Assembly: GCA_016196925.1 (NCBI GenBank)
Contig: JACPWS010000045.1
Location: 1 to 53,992 of the forward strand
Direction of reading: 5' to 3'
Length of the DNA stretch: 53,992 nucleotides
Source of the DNA: Burkholderiales bacterium
Lineage (GTDB): Bacteria > Pseudomonadota > Gammaproteobacteria > Burkholderiales > Burkholderiaceae_D
Shown here piece by piece: positions 16,901-25,876 of this stretch. The notes beneath the pieces are model-generated. The model made no database searches and had not been told where the DNA came from. It was given only the letters and a program-made list of their open reading frames with translations. Position numbers and translations under genes: made by a program. The stretch's first letter is position 1. Every line of letters begins with the position of its first letter.

Positions 16901-19900
16901 ATGCAAGAAAAACCGAGCGTCGCACAATACCCGAGCACCACGCTCTTGCAGCATGCGCAGAGCAGCCCGGTTGCGCCTGCGACGCCCGCCACCGAGTCGC
17001 GCCAGCTGACAGCGATGGGCGATTATCACTATGCGCGCAGCCCGATACAACGCCAGGATGCGCCGCCTGCCGCGGCGTCCCGCCGGCCCGATAACGGCGG
17101 CTTGCCGGACCGGCTCAGGTCAGGCCTAGAGTCGCTGTCCGGCCTGTCCATGGCAGGGGTGAAGGTGCATTACAACTCGGCCCGGCCGGCGCGCCTGCAT
17201 GCCCTGGCTTATGCCCAGGATAAGGAGATTCACCTCGGGCCGGGGCAGGAGCGATACTTGCCGCATGAAGCCTGGCATGTGGTGCAGCAGGCGCAGGGAC
17301 GGGTCAGACCGACCATGCAGATGCAAGATGCGCTGAATGTCAATGACGATGCAGGCCTCGAACATGAAGCCGATGTCATGGGGGCGCGGGCGTTGCAGAT
17401 GCAAGCGCGGGAAAATATGAGCACGGCCGCTATCCATCGCGGCATGCTATCTGGCAGGGAAACCGTACCGGATATTCAGTCGCTCACCCAATATAAGCGT
17501 GCCTCTCTTGCCACGCTGCAGTTTGGCCGGCGCAAGAAAAAGGCGCGGACAACCGCGCTGCAGCAAGAAAAGCAACGCAATCAAGAGTTGATCGCCCCCT
17601 ACCACGGTACGCTCAAAACCATAGGCCGTGCCGGCCGCGATTTGCTGTCCGCCATCGATAACCTCAAGCCCCCATCTTCAAACGGTGAAGCCGGGCAAGA
17701 TGCGCTTTATCAAGAGCTTTACCTGGTCTGGAGCGAATTCAGACAAAATGCCGCGAGCTTACAAGGCATACAGCAAGCGACCGGCCTCACTCTGCCCGGC
17801 CATGACAACTACCCGGTGATACTGCTCAATGCGATTGAAGCGGTAAGCAATGCTCAGCGGGCGATCAAGAAAAAACTCCGGCGCTATATTCCTAACGTGT
17901 TCGATGAAATTCAACGCAATCGGGCGCGGGGAAATCTGACGAACGCCGTGAATTTGCTCGACTTGTCGGCCGAGCGCTTAGATCATCACAACAACGACGC
18001 GAAGCCCAGTGATGACGACGCATTGGAAGCGAGCGTCAGCGCTGCGTTTAAAGGCAAAAAGACGCTGTATAAGCTCGCCTTACGCGCGCTGGCATTATCG
18101 CCGGAAGCGGGCAAGTCCATGCTGAGGAAAGAGGCCGGCCTCAGATACAAGGGACTCAAGAAAGATTATGCCAATCAGGCAGAAGGCGCGGTGCTCGATC
18201 TCATTGAGAATGAATTCGACGACTTCAGTAACAGCGCAGCATTCCGGGCCAACAAAAAGCAGATCCTGCTGCTGGCCCAGAAGGAAACGGCGGCGACTAT
18301 CAGTGCAGAATATGACAAATCCGATATTCAATGGAACACGCGAGATTTTGAGACAACTGGAAATTCGGCACGATTAGCCACGCTGTTTTCCAGTTCTCCC
18401 GGCTTAATGGAACAAAGTTTATCCAAGATAAAGCGCGAGCCGCTGCACCAGACGCTGGTCGATATCAAACAAAACGGCAAATCGCACTCGATCAAGGACA
18501 TCAACGACTATGTGGGCGACAAACTTAACGAACCGCTGATGCGCTGGGTCATAGAAAACGATATCCCGGTCGAAGTGCATGCCATGAGTATCCTGAATTC
18601 GTTTGCCAAGCTCAGCTCCGAAGGTTACACCGACGTCGCCGAAGTGAAGAGCGAACATGCGGCGACCAAAAAATGGGTTGCAATCAATCCCAACACCCAA
18701 ATGACGAAGCTGGTATTCCAGACTTTGCCCGGCCAAAGTTACGCGATCCAGACTGCCGGCGCCTTCTTGTTTTACGAGATCTCCGACGCCCTTGAACACG
18801 ACGGCATGAGCCTGGAAAAACCCAAGGCAAAGAGCATGGACGCCGGCAGGCTAACGATGTTTTCCGAGCACATCGACTATCCTGCGATCTATACGAATAT
18901 TCTCAAAACGTATGACGTAGAAAATGCCGATATCGCTTGCATAGGCCGAGAAGGCGCCTTGTCGGCGGCCCTGGAAAAACGCGGTGTAACGCCCAAGAAG
19001 ACCATAGATCAGGCTTACTTCAAAGGTAAGGTATACATTTTGAACGGTCAGAATGAGGAGCATCAGCAGAAAAACTATACTTTACTCACGCTGAGCATTT
19101 CGCCTGACTTTTTCGGCGACAAGGCCGGATATCTGGTCAAAGCATTGACCAGCCTGGGAGTAAAACATATTTCTTTTGTCGGCACCGCAGGCGGACTCGC
19201 CGAGGACAGTGCGGTGGGAGACGTGATGGCGCCGGCAAAACTGCTCAATTTCTCGAACGGCAAAAAGTCGGGCACGCCATATGAAAATAGTGCGCAAGAC
19301 CTGTTGTCCGAATTGGATGGTAAAGACGACGTGGACATGTCCGAGTTTAAAAATAGCGATTTGCATGTCGGGGTGCATTCGCCTATCACCGAAAGCGATG
19401 AGATGATCGCCGCCATGAAGCACGAAAAAGTCGCCTCGGTCGATTGCGAGGCGGGCTTTATGGCCGACGCCCTGCGAGGAACGGACGTCAGCCTGTATGC
19501 ATTTTTCTTTGTCGGCGACGTGCCGGGAACCGACCATTCCATCGGCCAGGGTGGCGTGGCCAGCGAATTAGGCGAAGCGAAACCGGCTTCGGTGGCGGCA
19601 ACAGAACTAGTCGTGCTGGCGATGTTAAAAAAAGTCATAGGCAAACAGATAGAGCAATCGGATGCCGTCTTGCAACAAGGCAGTTACCCTCTGAACGGAA
19701 ATGTGATCACAGGCGCACACTATCCCGGCAGCGGAGCGAAAAAAGGGGAGAAGGCGAAAATCACGCTTAATTTGGTGTTGCCCAAGCTCGGCGCGGATGC
19801 GCGGACACCGGGCATAGTAAAAAATTTTCATCAGCAAATCAGCGCTATCCTTGATAAATCAGGCCAGGTACTCGATCTCAAGGCGCAAAATGCGATCAAC

Positions 19901-19960
19901 AGGCTAGCGACGAGCTTCTATGATCTATATAAAATTAAGTTCAACATCAGTTACTCTTAA
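16901..19960 (+). CDS. eCIS cargo: DUF4157 N-half with nucleoside-phosphorylase-like C-domain
   Basis: A 1019-residue putative injected toxin. Residues about 1-45 are low-complexity and may act as a loading signal. A DUF4157 domain (about 60-165) carries the metallopeptidase-like motif HEAWH (122-126). A long, mostly helical middle (about 190-640) is not recognised. The C-terminal part (about 640-960) resembles purine nucleoside phosphorylases/nucleosidases: FVGTAGGLAEDSAVGDVMAP (GTAGG at 761-765), VDCEAGF (Glu850, in the ribose-binding MEA position) and a candidate catalytic Asp873 in FVGDVPG. The start at 16901 is chosen because MQEKP and what follows match the second cargo protein. DUF4157 is known to be strongly associated with eCIS cargo. 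The role (nucleoside, NAD or ATP cleavage in a target) is inferred. Confidence 0.75.
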   Translation: MQEKPSVAQYPSTTLLQHAQSSPVAPATPATESRQLTAMGDYHYARSPIQRQDAPPAAASRRPDNGGLPDRLRSGLESLSGLSMAGVKVHYNSARPARLHALAYAQDKEIHLGPGQERYLPHEAWHVVQQAQGRVRPTMQMQDALNVNDDAGLEHEADVMGARALQMQARENMSTAAIHRGMLSGRETVPDIQSLTQYKRASLATLQFGRRKKKARTTALQQEKQRNQELIAPYHGTLKTIGRAGRDLLSAIDNLKPPSSNGEAGQDALYQELYLVWSEFRQNAASLQGIQQATGLTLPGHDNYPVILLNAIEAVSNAQRAIKKKLRRYIPNVFDEIQRNRARGNLTNAVNLLDLSAERLDHHNNDAKPSDDDALEASVSAAFKGKKTLYKLALRALALSPEAGKSMLRKEAGLRYKGLKKDYANQAEGAVLDLIENEFDDFSNSAAFRANKKQILLLAQKETAATISAEYDKSDIQWNTRDFETTGNSARLATLFSSSPGLMEQSLSKIKREPLHQTLVDIKQNGKSHSIKDINDYVGDKLNEPLMRWVIENDIPVEVHAMSILNSFAKLSSEGYTDVAEVKSEHAATKKWVAINPNTQMTKLVFQTLPGQSYAIQTAGAFLFYEISDALEHDGMSLEKPKAKSMDAGRLTMFSEHIDYPAIYTNILKTYDVENADIACIGREGALSAALEKRGVTPKKTIDQAYFKGKVYILNGQNEEHQQKNYTLLTLSISPDFFGDKAGYLVKALTSLGVKHISFVGTAGGLAEDSAVGDVMAPAKLLNFSNGKKSGTPYENSAQDLLSELDGKDDVDMSEFKNSDLHVGVHSPITESDEMIAAMKHEKVASVDCEAGFMADALRGTDVSLYAFFFVGDVPGTDHSIGQGGVASELGEAKPASVAATELVVLAMLKKVIGKQIEQSDAVLQQGSYPLNGNVITGAHYPGSGAKKGEKAKITLNLVLPKLGADARTPGIVKNFHQQISAILDKSGQVLDLKAQNAINRLATSFYDLYKIKFNISYS

Positions 19961-19963
19961 TCC

Positions 19964-20338
19964 ATGACACATAATTACACTCAACTCGCCAGAAAACTCA
20001 ATCTGCTCGCGCGTCCGCGCCTGCGTGTGAGCGGTACACCGGACGCCCTGCGTGTGGAGTTACTGCAAAACCCCGCCGGTACCGGCGTCCTGGTTGCGTA
20101 CGAGTTCACCTGCACCGTGCCCGGCTATGACCTGGACAGGGCAGAAAACATTCAGGCTCTGAGCGATTTTCTGGAAATCGCAGCGCTGCAACTGGAAACC
20201 AGGTCGTCCGAAGAAAACCCCAGCAGCTTTGCGCAACACCTGTACAACCAAGGGTTTTGGCAGCATGCTGCAGGCGCCAGCAAATGGCTTTCCTGCGAAA
20301 TCGCAGCGCTGGAATACGACCGCAAACTATGGCATTAA
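19964..20338 (+). CDS. Unknown 124-residue protein coupled to the cargo gene
   Basis: The ATG lies three bases after the stop of the 1019-residue cargo gene, so translation is probably coupled. The product is small, mixed alpha/beta, with no signal peptide or membrane segment; it has a strand-rich N-half (RPRLRVSGTPDALRVELLQ) and a helical middle. I recognise no family. Position suggests a cargo-specific chaperone, loading adaptor or immunity protein. Confidence 0.7.
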   Translation: MTHNYTQLARKLNLLARPRLRVSGTPDALRVELLQNPAGTGVLVAYEFTCTVPGYDLDRAENIQALSDFLEIAALQLETRSSEENPSSFAQHLYNQGFWQHAAGASKWLSCEIAALEYDRKLWH

Positions 20339-20417
20339 ACAGGATGCGGTGTTCTTGCATCGCTGATTTCAAGACGCCATCGGTACCGTGCTTTCGCGTT
20401 CAGTGAGGGAATAAATC

Positions 20418-22133
20418 ATGCAAGAAAAGCCGGACGCCGCACCCCGCCACGCCATCGATCCCTTGCATCATTCACAAACAGAGCAAGCGACTACGGCTCC
20501 CCTTGCGCCGGAGAACAGTCAGCATCACTTCAGCGCGATGGGCGACTACCATTACACACGCAACACCATACAGCGTAGGGATAGCCGCGGACAGACAAGC
20601 GCCGCCCGGCCTAACAATACCGGTTTGCCGGATCAGCTCAAGTCCGGGGTGGAAGCCCTGTCCGGACTTTCTCTGGACGACGTGAAAGTACATTACAACT
20701 CGACGCGGCCGACGCAACTGCATGCCCTGGCTTATGCCCAGGGTAAGGATATCCACCTCGGGCCGGGTCAGGAGCGACATTTGCCGCATGAAGCCTGGCA
20801 TGTAGTGCAGCAGGCGCAGGGGCGGGTAAGGCCAACCGTGCAAATGCAAGCCGGCGTTGCGGTCAATGACGAGATGCACTTAGAACGCGAAGCCGACGTG
20901 ATGGGCGCGCGGGCGATGCCACTGAAGCCAGCCGGAGAGCCAAGCGTGACGGCGCAAACTGGCACAGACGAGCCGACAAAAGCTAACGCAGCTTCCATCC
21001 AATGCAAGACTGTGATCCAGCTCTCCTCAGCCAGCGACGCCGATGCCGCGGCAGCGAGCGACAGCGCCAGAGCGAGGGTACGCCTGCAGCAATCGGCCGG
21101 CTTAATCGAGTCTATCCGGCGGGGAGCGCAAACCGTCGACGAGCCAGACACGGCATCCGGGGCCGGCCCGGACTTCAATCCTTTCACCTTCTTAGGCGGT
21201 CCCCGCACCAGATCGAAGACGACGCAGCGCCAGGTGCTATTCAAAGTATTGGTCAATCATCAGATTCAAACCTATCAGGTGCCGGCCGGCGACATCCCCG
21301 CCTGGCGCGCCAAAGCGAAGGAATACGATTATCCGTTCTGGGACGAATTGCAAGAAAACGAACAGGGCGAAGAAAACCAGGCGATGGAGATGGAGAGCGA
21401 CGCGGTCCATCAACTTGCCACCGCCACCGGTTACGGCGGCGGTCATATGAACCAGAATGCCGCCAAGGCGCCGGGCGCCGCCGCCCCCAATCTGCTGAAC
21501 GGCACGCTCACGTTCACCGGCACCACGGCGCACGATACCGCGCTCGCGGTGACAGGCACCAGCCTGCACCGCCAACCGACCGGCACCGGCGTCGGCACCA
21601 CGCGTCCGCTGAACTGGGGCGACTACATCGCGATGATAGGCGGAGTGAACCCGTTCAAGCAGGGGCACTTCATGAGCCAGCGGCTAGGCGGCGACGGCAC
21701 CCACGACAATCTCGCGCCGTTCACCGGCTCGCTCAACGGCTTGCACAGCACACGGGTGGAAAATCACGTGATCGACCAGACCGATGCCCCCGTCCAGGAC
21801 GAATATGCGGATTACAGCGTCACGCCTGCCTATCTGGGCAACCCCAACGTCGTCACCTATTCCCAAAATCAGTTTGCCGCCATGACAACCGTCAATCAGT
21901 TAGCCGCCATGGTCACCGCCAACATCATAACGGCTGCCGCGGCCGTGCTGATACCGGTCGCAGCACCTTTGCCGGCACCAGAATTATTGCTCGCCAATAC
22001 CTGGATCGCCAACTACGTCGACGGCGCATTTCCGACATCGATCAGCTGCGACGCCAATTTTATCGACGATGCGGGTGGCGGGGCTTTCACGCAGACGGGT
22101 GTGCAGCAGGTCAACATTACCAACACCTTTTGA
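20418..22133 (+). CDS. eCIS cargo: DUF4157 N-half with putative endonuclease C-domain
   Basis: A 571-residue putative toxin. Its first 175 or so residues closely follow the first cargo protein (MQEKP start, FSAMGDYHYTRN, LPDQLKSGVEALSGLSLDDV, HEAWH at 124-128), and the similarity extends to DNA (compare 17159-17326 with 20682-20850). The C-terminal half is different: QGHFMSQRLGGDGTHDNLAP (His417) followed by LNGLHSTRVENHV resembles the GH-x-R/L-GG-x-NL pattern of beta-beta-alpha-metal nucleases of the DNA/RNA non-specific endonuclease type. An Ala/Pro-rich hydrophobic stretch follows (about 495-525). Nuclease function is inferred from this pattern. GAGG lies about ten bases before the ATG, and 79 bp separates it from the preceding small gene. 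Confidence 0.7.
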   Translation: MQEKPDAAPRHAIDPLHHSQTEQATTAPLAPENSQHHFSAMGDYHYTRNTIQRRDSRGQTSAARPNNTGLPDQLKSGVEALSGLSLDDVKVHYNSTRPTQLHALAYAQGKDIHLGPGQERHLPHEAWHVVQQAQGRVRPTVQMQAGVAVNDEMHLEREADVMGARAMPLKPAGEPSVTAQTGTDEPTKANAASIQCKTVIQLSSASDADAAAASDSARARVRLQQSAGLIESIRRGAQTVDEPDTASGAGPDFNPFTFLGGPRTRSKTTQRQVLFKVLVNHQIQTYQVPAGDIPAWRAKAKEYDYPFWDELQENEQGEENQAMEMESDAVHQLATATGYGGGHMNQNAAKAPGAAAPNLLNGTLTFTGTTAHDTALAVTGTSLHRQPTGTGVGTTRPLNWGDYIAMIGGVNPFKQGHFMSQRLGGDGTHDNLAPFTGSLNGLHSTRVENHVIDQTDAPVQDEYADYSVTPAYLGNPNVVTYSQNQFAAMTTVNQLAAMVTANIITAAAAVLIPVAAPLPAPELLLANTWIANYVDGAFPTSISCDANFIDDAGGGAFTQTGVQQVNITNTF

Positions 22134-22347
22134 AACACGATCCGGCCTGTCCACCGACAGTACCAGCGTACATCGCAACTCGCCCAAGCCGGCAACAGCA
22201 GACGCCCTGGCATCAGTCGCTGCGGCGTTGCCCGTCTTCGCCCCCCGCCTTCGTGGTGCCAGATTACGCTCGCTATGACTCATCCTCACGCCTTGCATCG
22301 CATCCCGCCGGAACCGCCCAAACGTAACACTTATTTTTTCACGGCGG

Positions 22348-24576
22348 CTAATCGTCCTCGTCCCAACTGAACTCGGTCCCGCAAAAGACCTTGCCCAGCT
22401 TGTGATATTCGCGTTCGGTCGCCTGCAATACGTGCCGCTGTGCGATAGCTTGTTGTTCCGCTGCCGCCAAAAATGCGGCGCTCAGCGCGATGTTGTTGAT
22501 GTTGCCGCCGCTGAGGGCGGCTTTTTTTGCCAGTAAAGAAAAGTCCACATCGTCCGCCAACGGCGTCGCGGCCGGAAATGCCGCATGCCATAACTGGGCG
22601 CGCTGCTCACTGTCTGGAAACGGATATTCGATCATGAACTTGAAGCGCCGGGTGAAGGCCTGGTCCATGTTGGCCAACAGATTGGTGGATAGTATGACTA
22701 TCCCCGGATACGTTTCTATCCGCTGCAACAGATAGCCGGTTTGCAGGTTGGCATAGCGGTCGTGCGCATCCCTGGTTTCCGTGCGTTTGGAAAACAGGCT
22801 TTCCGCTTCGTCGAAAAACAAGACGATATTCATCGCTTCAGCCTGGTCGAACAGCTGCGCCAGATGCTTTTCCGTTTCGCCTATGTACTTGCTGACGATA
22901 TTGGCCAGATCGATTTTATACAATCCGAGATTGAGTTCATTGGCGATAATCGAAGCCGCCATGGTCTTGCCGGTGCCGGACGGGCCGTAAAACAAGATGC
23001 ACAGATTTTTGCTGTTCTGATTTTTGCTATCGAAACCCCAGTTTTCTATCACTTGGTGGCGCTGCTGCGCATACTGCAGCACTTCCCGCAACCACTGCCG
23101 CGTCGCGTCGGGCAAGACGATATCTGAAAACCGGTAAGGCGTTTTCACTTCTTGCGCGACCGTCAGCAATTCCCTGTTGCTTTGCTCGCGACAAGTATCG
23201 AACAGCAGCTCTTCCAGATCCGTTTCATCGGGCTTCAGGATTTGACGGCTGGCAACTTCCCTCAGCGACATGAGGATTTGCTCTTCGGTAAACAGATAAT
23301 TATTGACCAGCCTGTCCAGTACGGCGGCAGACAGGCTGACAGCGAAATTTGCGGCGTGACGGCGCCATATCTGCATACGCAGACGGCTGTCCGGCACCGT
23401 GATTTTGATTAAGACCGATGCCGCTTCATGCCGGCGATAGCGATGTACCAGATCGGAAATACGCCGCGCGGGGCCATTGAGTACGGCAAAAAAACGCTGG
23501 CTTTCCAGCAAACCGGTCAGCACCTCTTCCAGCAAATCGTCGCTTTCATGCTGAGAGCTGAGCCACTGGCAATGCAGCAAGACGATGACACTGTTGCACA
23601 ACATGGCATCGCGGCACAACAGCCGTAAGCGCCGCAGTAACAGCGGGCGATCTTTTTGGCTGGCAAGATAGCTGTGCCAGATATGTTTGGCATCGAGCGC
23701 CGCGCATGACATTTGCATCTGTCCGAAACTGGCGGCACACAGACTGCGTTCCAATGCCAGATCGGGGCCTTGCAGCTGCAACACGTAACTGGGCAGCTTA
23801 TTGCCGCCCGCAGCGCATTGCGCGATGAAACGCGATAATTGCTGTCTGACCTGATCGTCCACCAAATGCACTTCCAGCGCCAGCCCGGCGGCGATCGTTT
23901 CCAGAGGCTGCTCCAGTCGCAACTGAGGCGCCGCTTTCGCCAACAAATAAGCGGCAATCACCGGACTCAGCTGATAGGCGCTGCTCGCGCCGGTCAGCTT
24001 GGCAAGCGGCGCCAGGACGATCAGATCCCAATGCCGCAGGGGCGAGTCGTCTGTCAAGCATAGCCCCAGCGCATAGCGCTGGCTCACGCTGCCGCCGAGT
24101 ACGATTTCCAGCCCGGTCAGATCGACCCAGTCGCCGGCCTGATCGGGTGCCGCTACGGCGCCACCCGGACTCAATGAATGCAGAACGCTGCCGTAACGCG
24201 GCTCTAGTTCGTTCAGCAATCCGAACATCAGCAATTCCTGCTCGGTGCGCTGCAAGCGAAATAATTCGCACACGTGTATCCACGGAATAAAAACCTGCGC
24301 TGCCATGGTGGCGGCAAGACGGCGCTGCATGGTCTGCCACTGCTGTTCAAGCACGCTGTTGAGTTGCGCTATGTGCTGTTGCAACTGCTGTTGCGATGTC
24401 TGCGTGCGGCCGGTCTGCCAATACAGCGTATCGGGTTTGCCGTCGCCGGCGTCGGCGACCTGCCCGAGCAGCGGGCGCGTCAACAAGGCCCTATCCAGCA
24501 TGCTATCGCCCAACTCGCGCAGCGCCAGCAATAAGGCTTGATTATCGGCATAGATAGGGACGTTATCGTTGTCCAT
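22348..24576 (-). CDS. eCIS AAA+ ATPase (Afp15/Pvc15 type)
   Basis: A 742-residue ATPase. A long N-terminal region (about 1-470) precedes one AAA+ module with Walker A GPSGTGKT (about 528), Walker B VLFFDEAES (about 587), an Arg-finger segment AFTRRFKFMIEYPFPD and a C-terminal lid. Every Afp/PVC-type system has such an ATPase, thought to help assembly or cargo loading. I start at 24576 (MDNDNVPIYADNQ); the upstream frame overlaps the preceding gene without need. It is the last gene of the eCIS operon and overlaps the hydroxylase gene before it by 14 bp. It converges on the cargo genes. Confidence 0.88.
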   Translation of the reverse strand: MDNDNVPIYADNQALLLALRELGDSMLDRALLTRPLLGQVADAGDGKPDTLYWQTGRTQTSQQQLQQHIAQLNSVLEQQWQTMQRRLAATMAAQVFIPWIHVCELFRLQRTEQELLMFGLLNELEPRYGSVLHSLSPGGAVAAPDQAGDWVDLTGLEIVLGGSVSQRYALGLCLTDDSPLRHWDLIVLAPLAKLTGASSAYQLSPVIAAYLLAKAAPQLRLEQPLETIAAGLALEVHLVDDQVRQQLSRFIAQCAAGGNKLPSYVLQLQGPDLALERSLCAASFGQMQMSCAALDAKHIWHSYLASQKDRPLLLRRLRLLCRDAMLCNSVIVLLHCQWLSSQHESDDLLEEVLTGLLESQRFFAVLNGPARRISDLVHRYRRHEAASVLIKITVPDSRLRMQIWRRHAANFAVSLSAAVLDRLVNNYLFTEEQILMSLREVASRQILKPDETDLEELLFDTCREQSNRELLTVAQEVKTPYRFSDIVLPDATRQWLREVLQYAQQRHQVIENWGFDSKNQNSKNLCILFYGPSGTGKTMAASIIANELNLGLYKIDLANIVSKYIGETEKHLAQLFDQAEAMNIVLFFDEAESLFSKRTETRDAHDRYANLQTGYLLQRIETYPGIVILSTNLLANMDQAFTRRFKFMIEYPFPDSEQRAQLWHAAFPAATPLADDVDFSLLAKKAALSGGNINNIALSAAFLAAAEQQAIAQRHVLQATEREYHKLGKVFCGTEFSWDEDD

Positions 24577-25072
24577 GGGCGGAAAGTCCTTGTGGCTTGA
24601 TAAAGTCGGCAAGCAAGACCAGACGCTCGGTCGGCCCGCGATTCCATGCCTCATGCTCCACCGTATCGTCGAATATCAGGCATTGCCCCGGCACCCAGTG
24701 CCGCACTTCAGAGCCGACCCGGATGCCGCATTGCGGCGAGCTGCGCAAACCCAGATGCAGGCGCAAGACCTGGTCCGTATACCCGACATGCGGCCGTATG
24801 ATGGTTCCCGGCGCCAGACGCGAGAAACCGGCAGTCACCAGACCGGGAATTTCCTCCAGCAGTTCTGTCGTACGGGAACAGAAAATACAATTTTCCATGA
24901 TCCGTTGCTGTGCCAGCACCAGACCGTACACATCCCAGCCGCGGTTATACAGGCTGACTTCCGGCCAGGCGTCGAACTCGGCACCCGGCAAAGAAAGGCA
25001 TTCATCCAGGATGACTTGCCAATGACGCTCGAGAACCCGGGTAAAGCTGAAATTTTCATTAAAAAGAAACAT
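24563..25072 (-). CDS. Aspartyl/asparaginyl beta-hydroxylase-like 2OG oxygenase
   Basis: A 169-residue protein of the Asp/Asn beta-hydroxylase (LpxO-like) fold. Landmarks are IIRPHVGYTDQVLRLHLGL (His95, with RLHLGL), GIRVGSEVRHWVPG, IFDDTVEHEAWN (iron His140) and Arg150 in ERLVLLADF (2-oxoglutarate). It lacks a membrane anchor, unlike LpxO. GAGGT precedes the ATG. It is the third of three consecutive putative Fe(II)/2OG enzymes between the fibre genes and the ATPase. Substrate unknown; a structural or cargo protein of the particle is a reasonable guess. Confidence 0.82.
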   Translation of the reverse strand: MFLFNENFSFTRVLERHWQVILDECLSLPGAEFDAWPEVSLYNRGWDVYGLVLAQQRIMENCIFCSRTTELLEEIPGLVTAGFSRLAPGTIIRPHVGYTDQVLRLHLGLRSSPQCGIRVGSEVRHWVPGQCLIFDDTVEHEAWNRGPTERLVLLADFIKPQGLSAHGQR

Positions 25073-25112
25073 CGTCTACCTCATCGATAATAAGCGGCAG
25101 CCTGCATTTCAT

Positions 25113-25871
25113 TCACCAGAATATGTGCCACTGCCCGTCCAGCCAGGCGCCGTGGCCTTGCAGGGTGATGCGGTACTGTTCGCCCTGAAACGGAAAGCCG
25201 CGCGCCTGATGATAAAAATCGCCCGAATGCACGCATAGCTGACCAGCACGATAATTGAGCTGGCGGCTGGCCGTGTTATGCAACAACGTCAATTTTTCGT
25301 CTTCGCTCAAGTGTTGCGTATGTTCTGACGCCAGCGGCCAGATTTTCAAGCCGGCGCCGGCTTGCGGCACAGCGACTGCCAGCGTGAATGACATGGTAGT
25401 CACGGCGGCTGGCAAACCTAGGGCCAGGTGGGCGCTGTCGATATGGATGGGATTGCCGGGAAAGCCGCCGCCATCGCGTTGGCGGAACCAGGCGCCATGC
25501 ATGATGTCTTGCTTATCCGCGGCTTCGAACGCGGGGTGTGCGGCAAAAATATGAAAACCGGGGACGGCGGCGCCCGGCAAAAAAACTACCGCTTGCTGCA
25601 GCCGCTCTGCCAACGCGGCCAATACGGCATCGTACACATCGGGAAAATTTTCCAGTAAAAATGGATTGTACTTTTGCGCCAGGCTTTCATAGGGGCGCGC
25701 CGGATTGGCCGTGATGTCGTAGTAGTTCGTCGCCCCCAGCGTATAGAACGGCAGGGACGCGTGGCGCGTCAGCCAGAACGCGTCGACGCCGAGCAGACGC
25801 TGAGTAAGCTCAGCGCACTGCGTCTGACTGAAAACCGCAAGTTGAAATTCTTGTAGTCGTTGGATGTCCAT
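25113..25871 (-). CDS. Putative Fe(II)/2OG dioxygenase, paralogue of the next upstream gene
   Basis: A 252-residue protein with an H-x-D...H...R pattern of 2OG-Fe(II) oxygenases: HID at 143-145, His221 in DFYHQARGF and Arg234 in QYRITLQGH. It shares VPGFHI, LPFYTLGA-like and C-terminal LDGQWHIFW blocks with the 220-residue neighbour (LDGQMLVYW), so the two arose by duplication. The start is the ATG at 25871, five bases after the upstream stop. No signal peptide, so cytoplasmic. I do not recognise a characterised subfamily. Confidence 0.7.
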   Translation of the reverse strand: MDIQRLQEFQLAVFSQTQCAELTQRLLGVDAFWLTRHASLPFYTLGATNYYDITANPARPYESLAQKYNPFLLENFPDVYDAVLAALAERLQQAVVFLPGAAVPGFHIFAAHPAFEAADKQDIMHGAWFRQRDGGGFPGNPIHIDSAHLALGLPAAVTTMSFTLAVAVPQAGAGLKIWPLASEHTQHLSEDEKLTLLHNTASRQLNYRAGQLCVHSGDFYHQARGFPFQGEQYRITLQGHGAWLDGQWHIFW

Positions 25872-25876
25872 GCGCT

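Noticed and set aside
17230..17290. DUF4157 HEAWH as proof of an active protease
   Set aside because: The motif is shared by both cargo proteins whatever their C-terminus, so it may serve loading or autoprocessing; activity cannot be claimed.
21002..22327. 441-residue frame overlapping the second cargo gene
   Set aside because: Arg-rich shadow in another frame; the cargo frame has the DUF4157 motif and homology to the first cargo.
23546..23957. Additional - strand frames within the ATPase gene
   Set aside because: Shadow frames of the 742-residue ATPase with biased composition.
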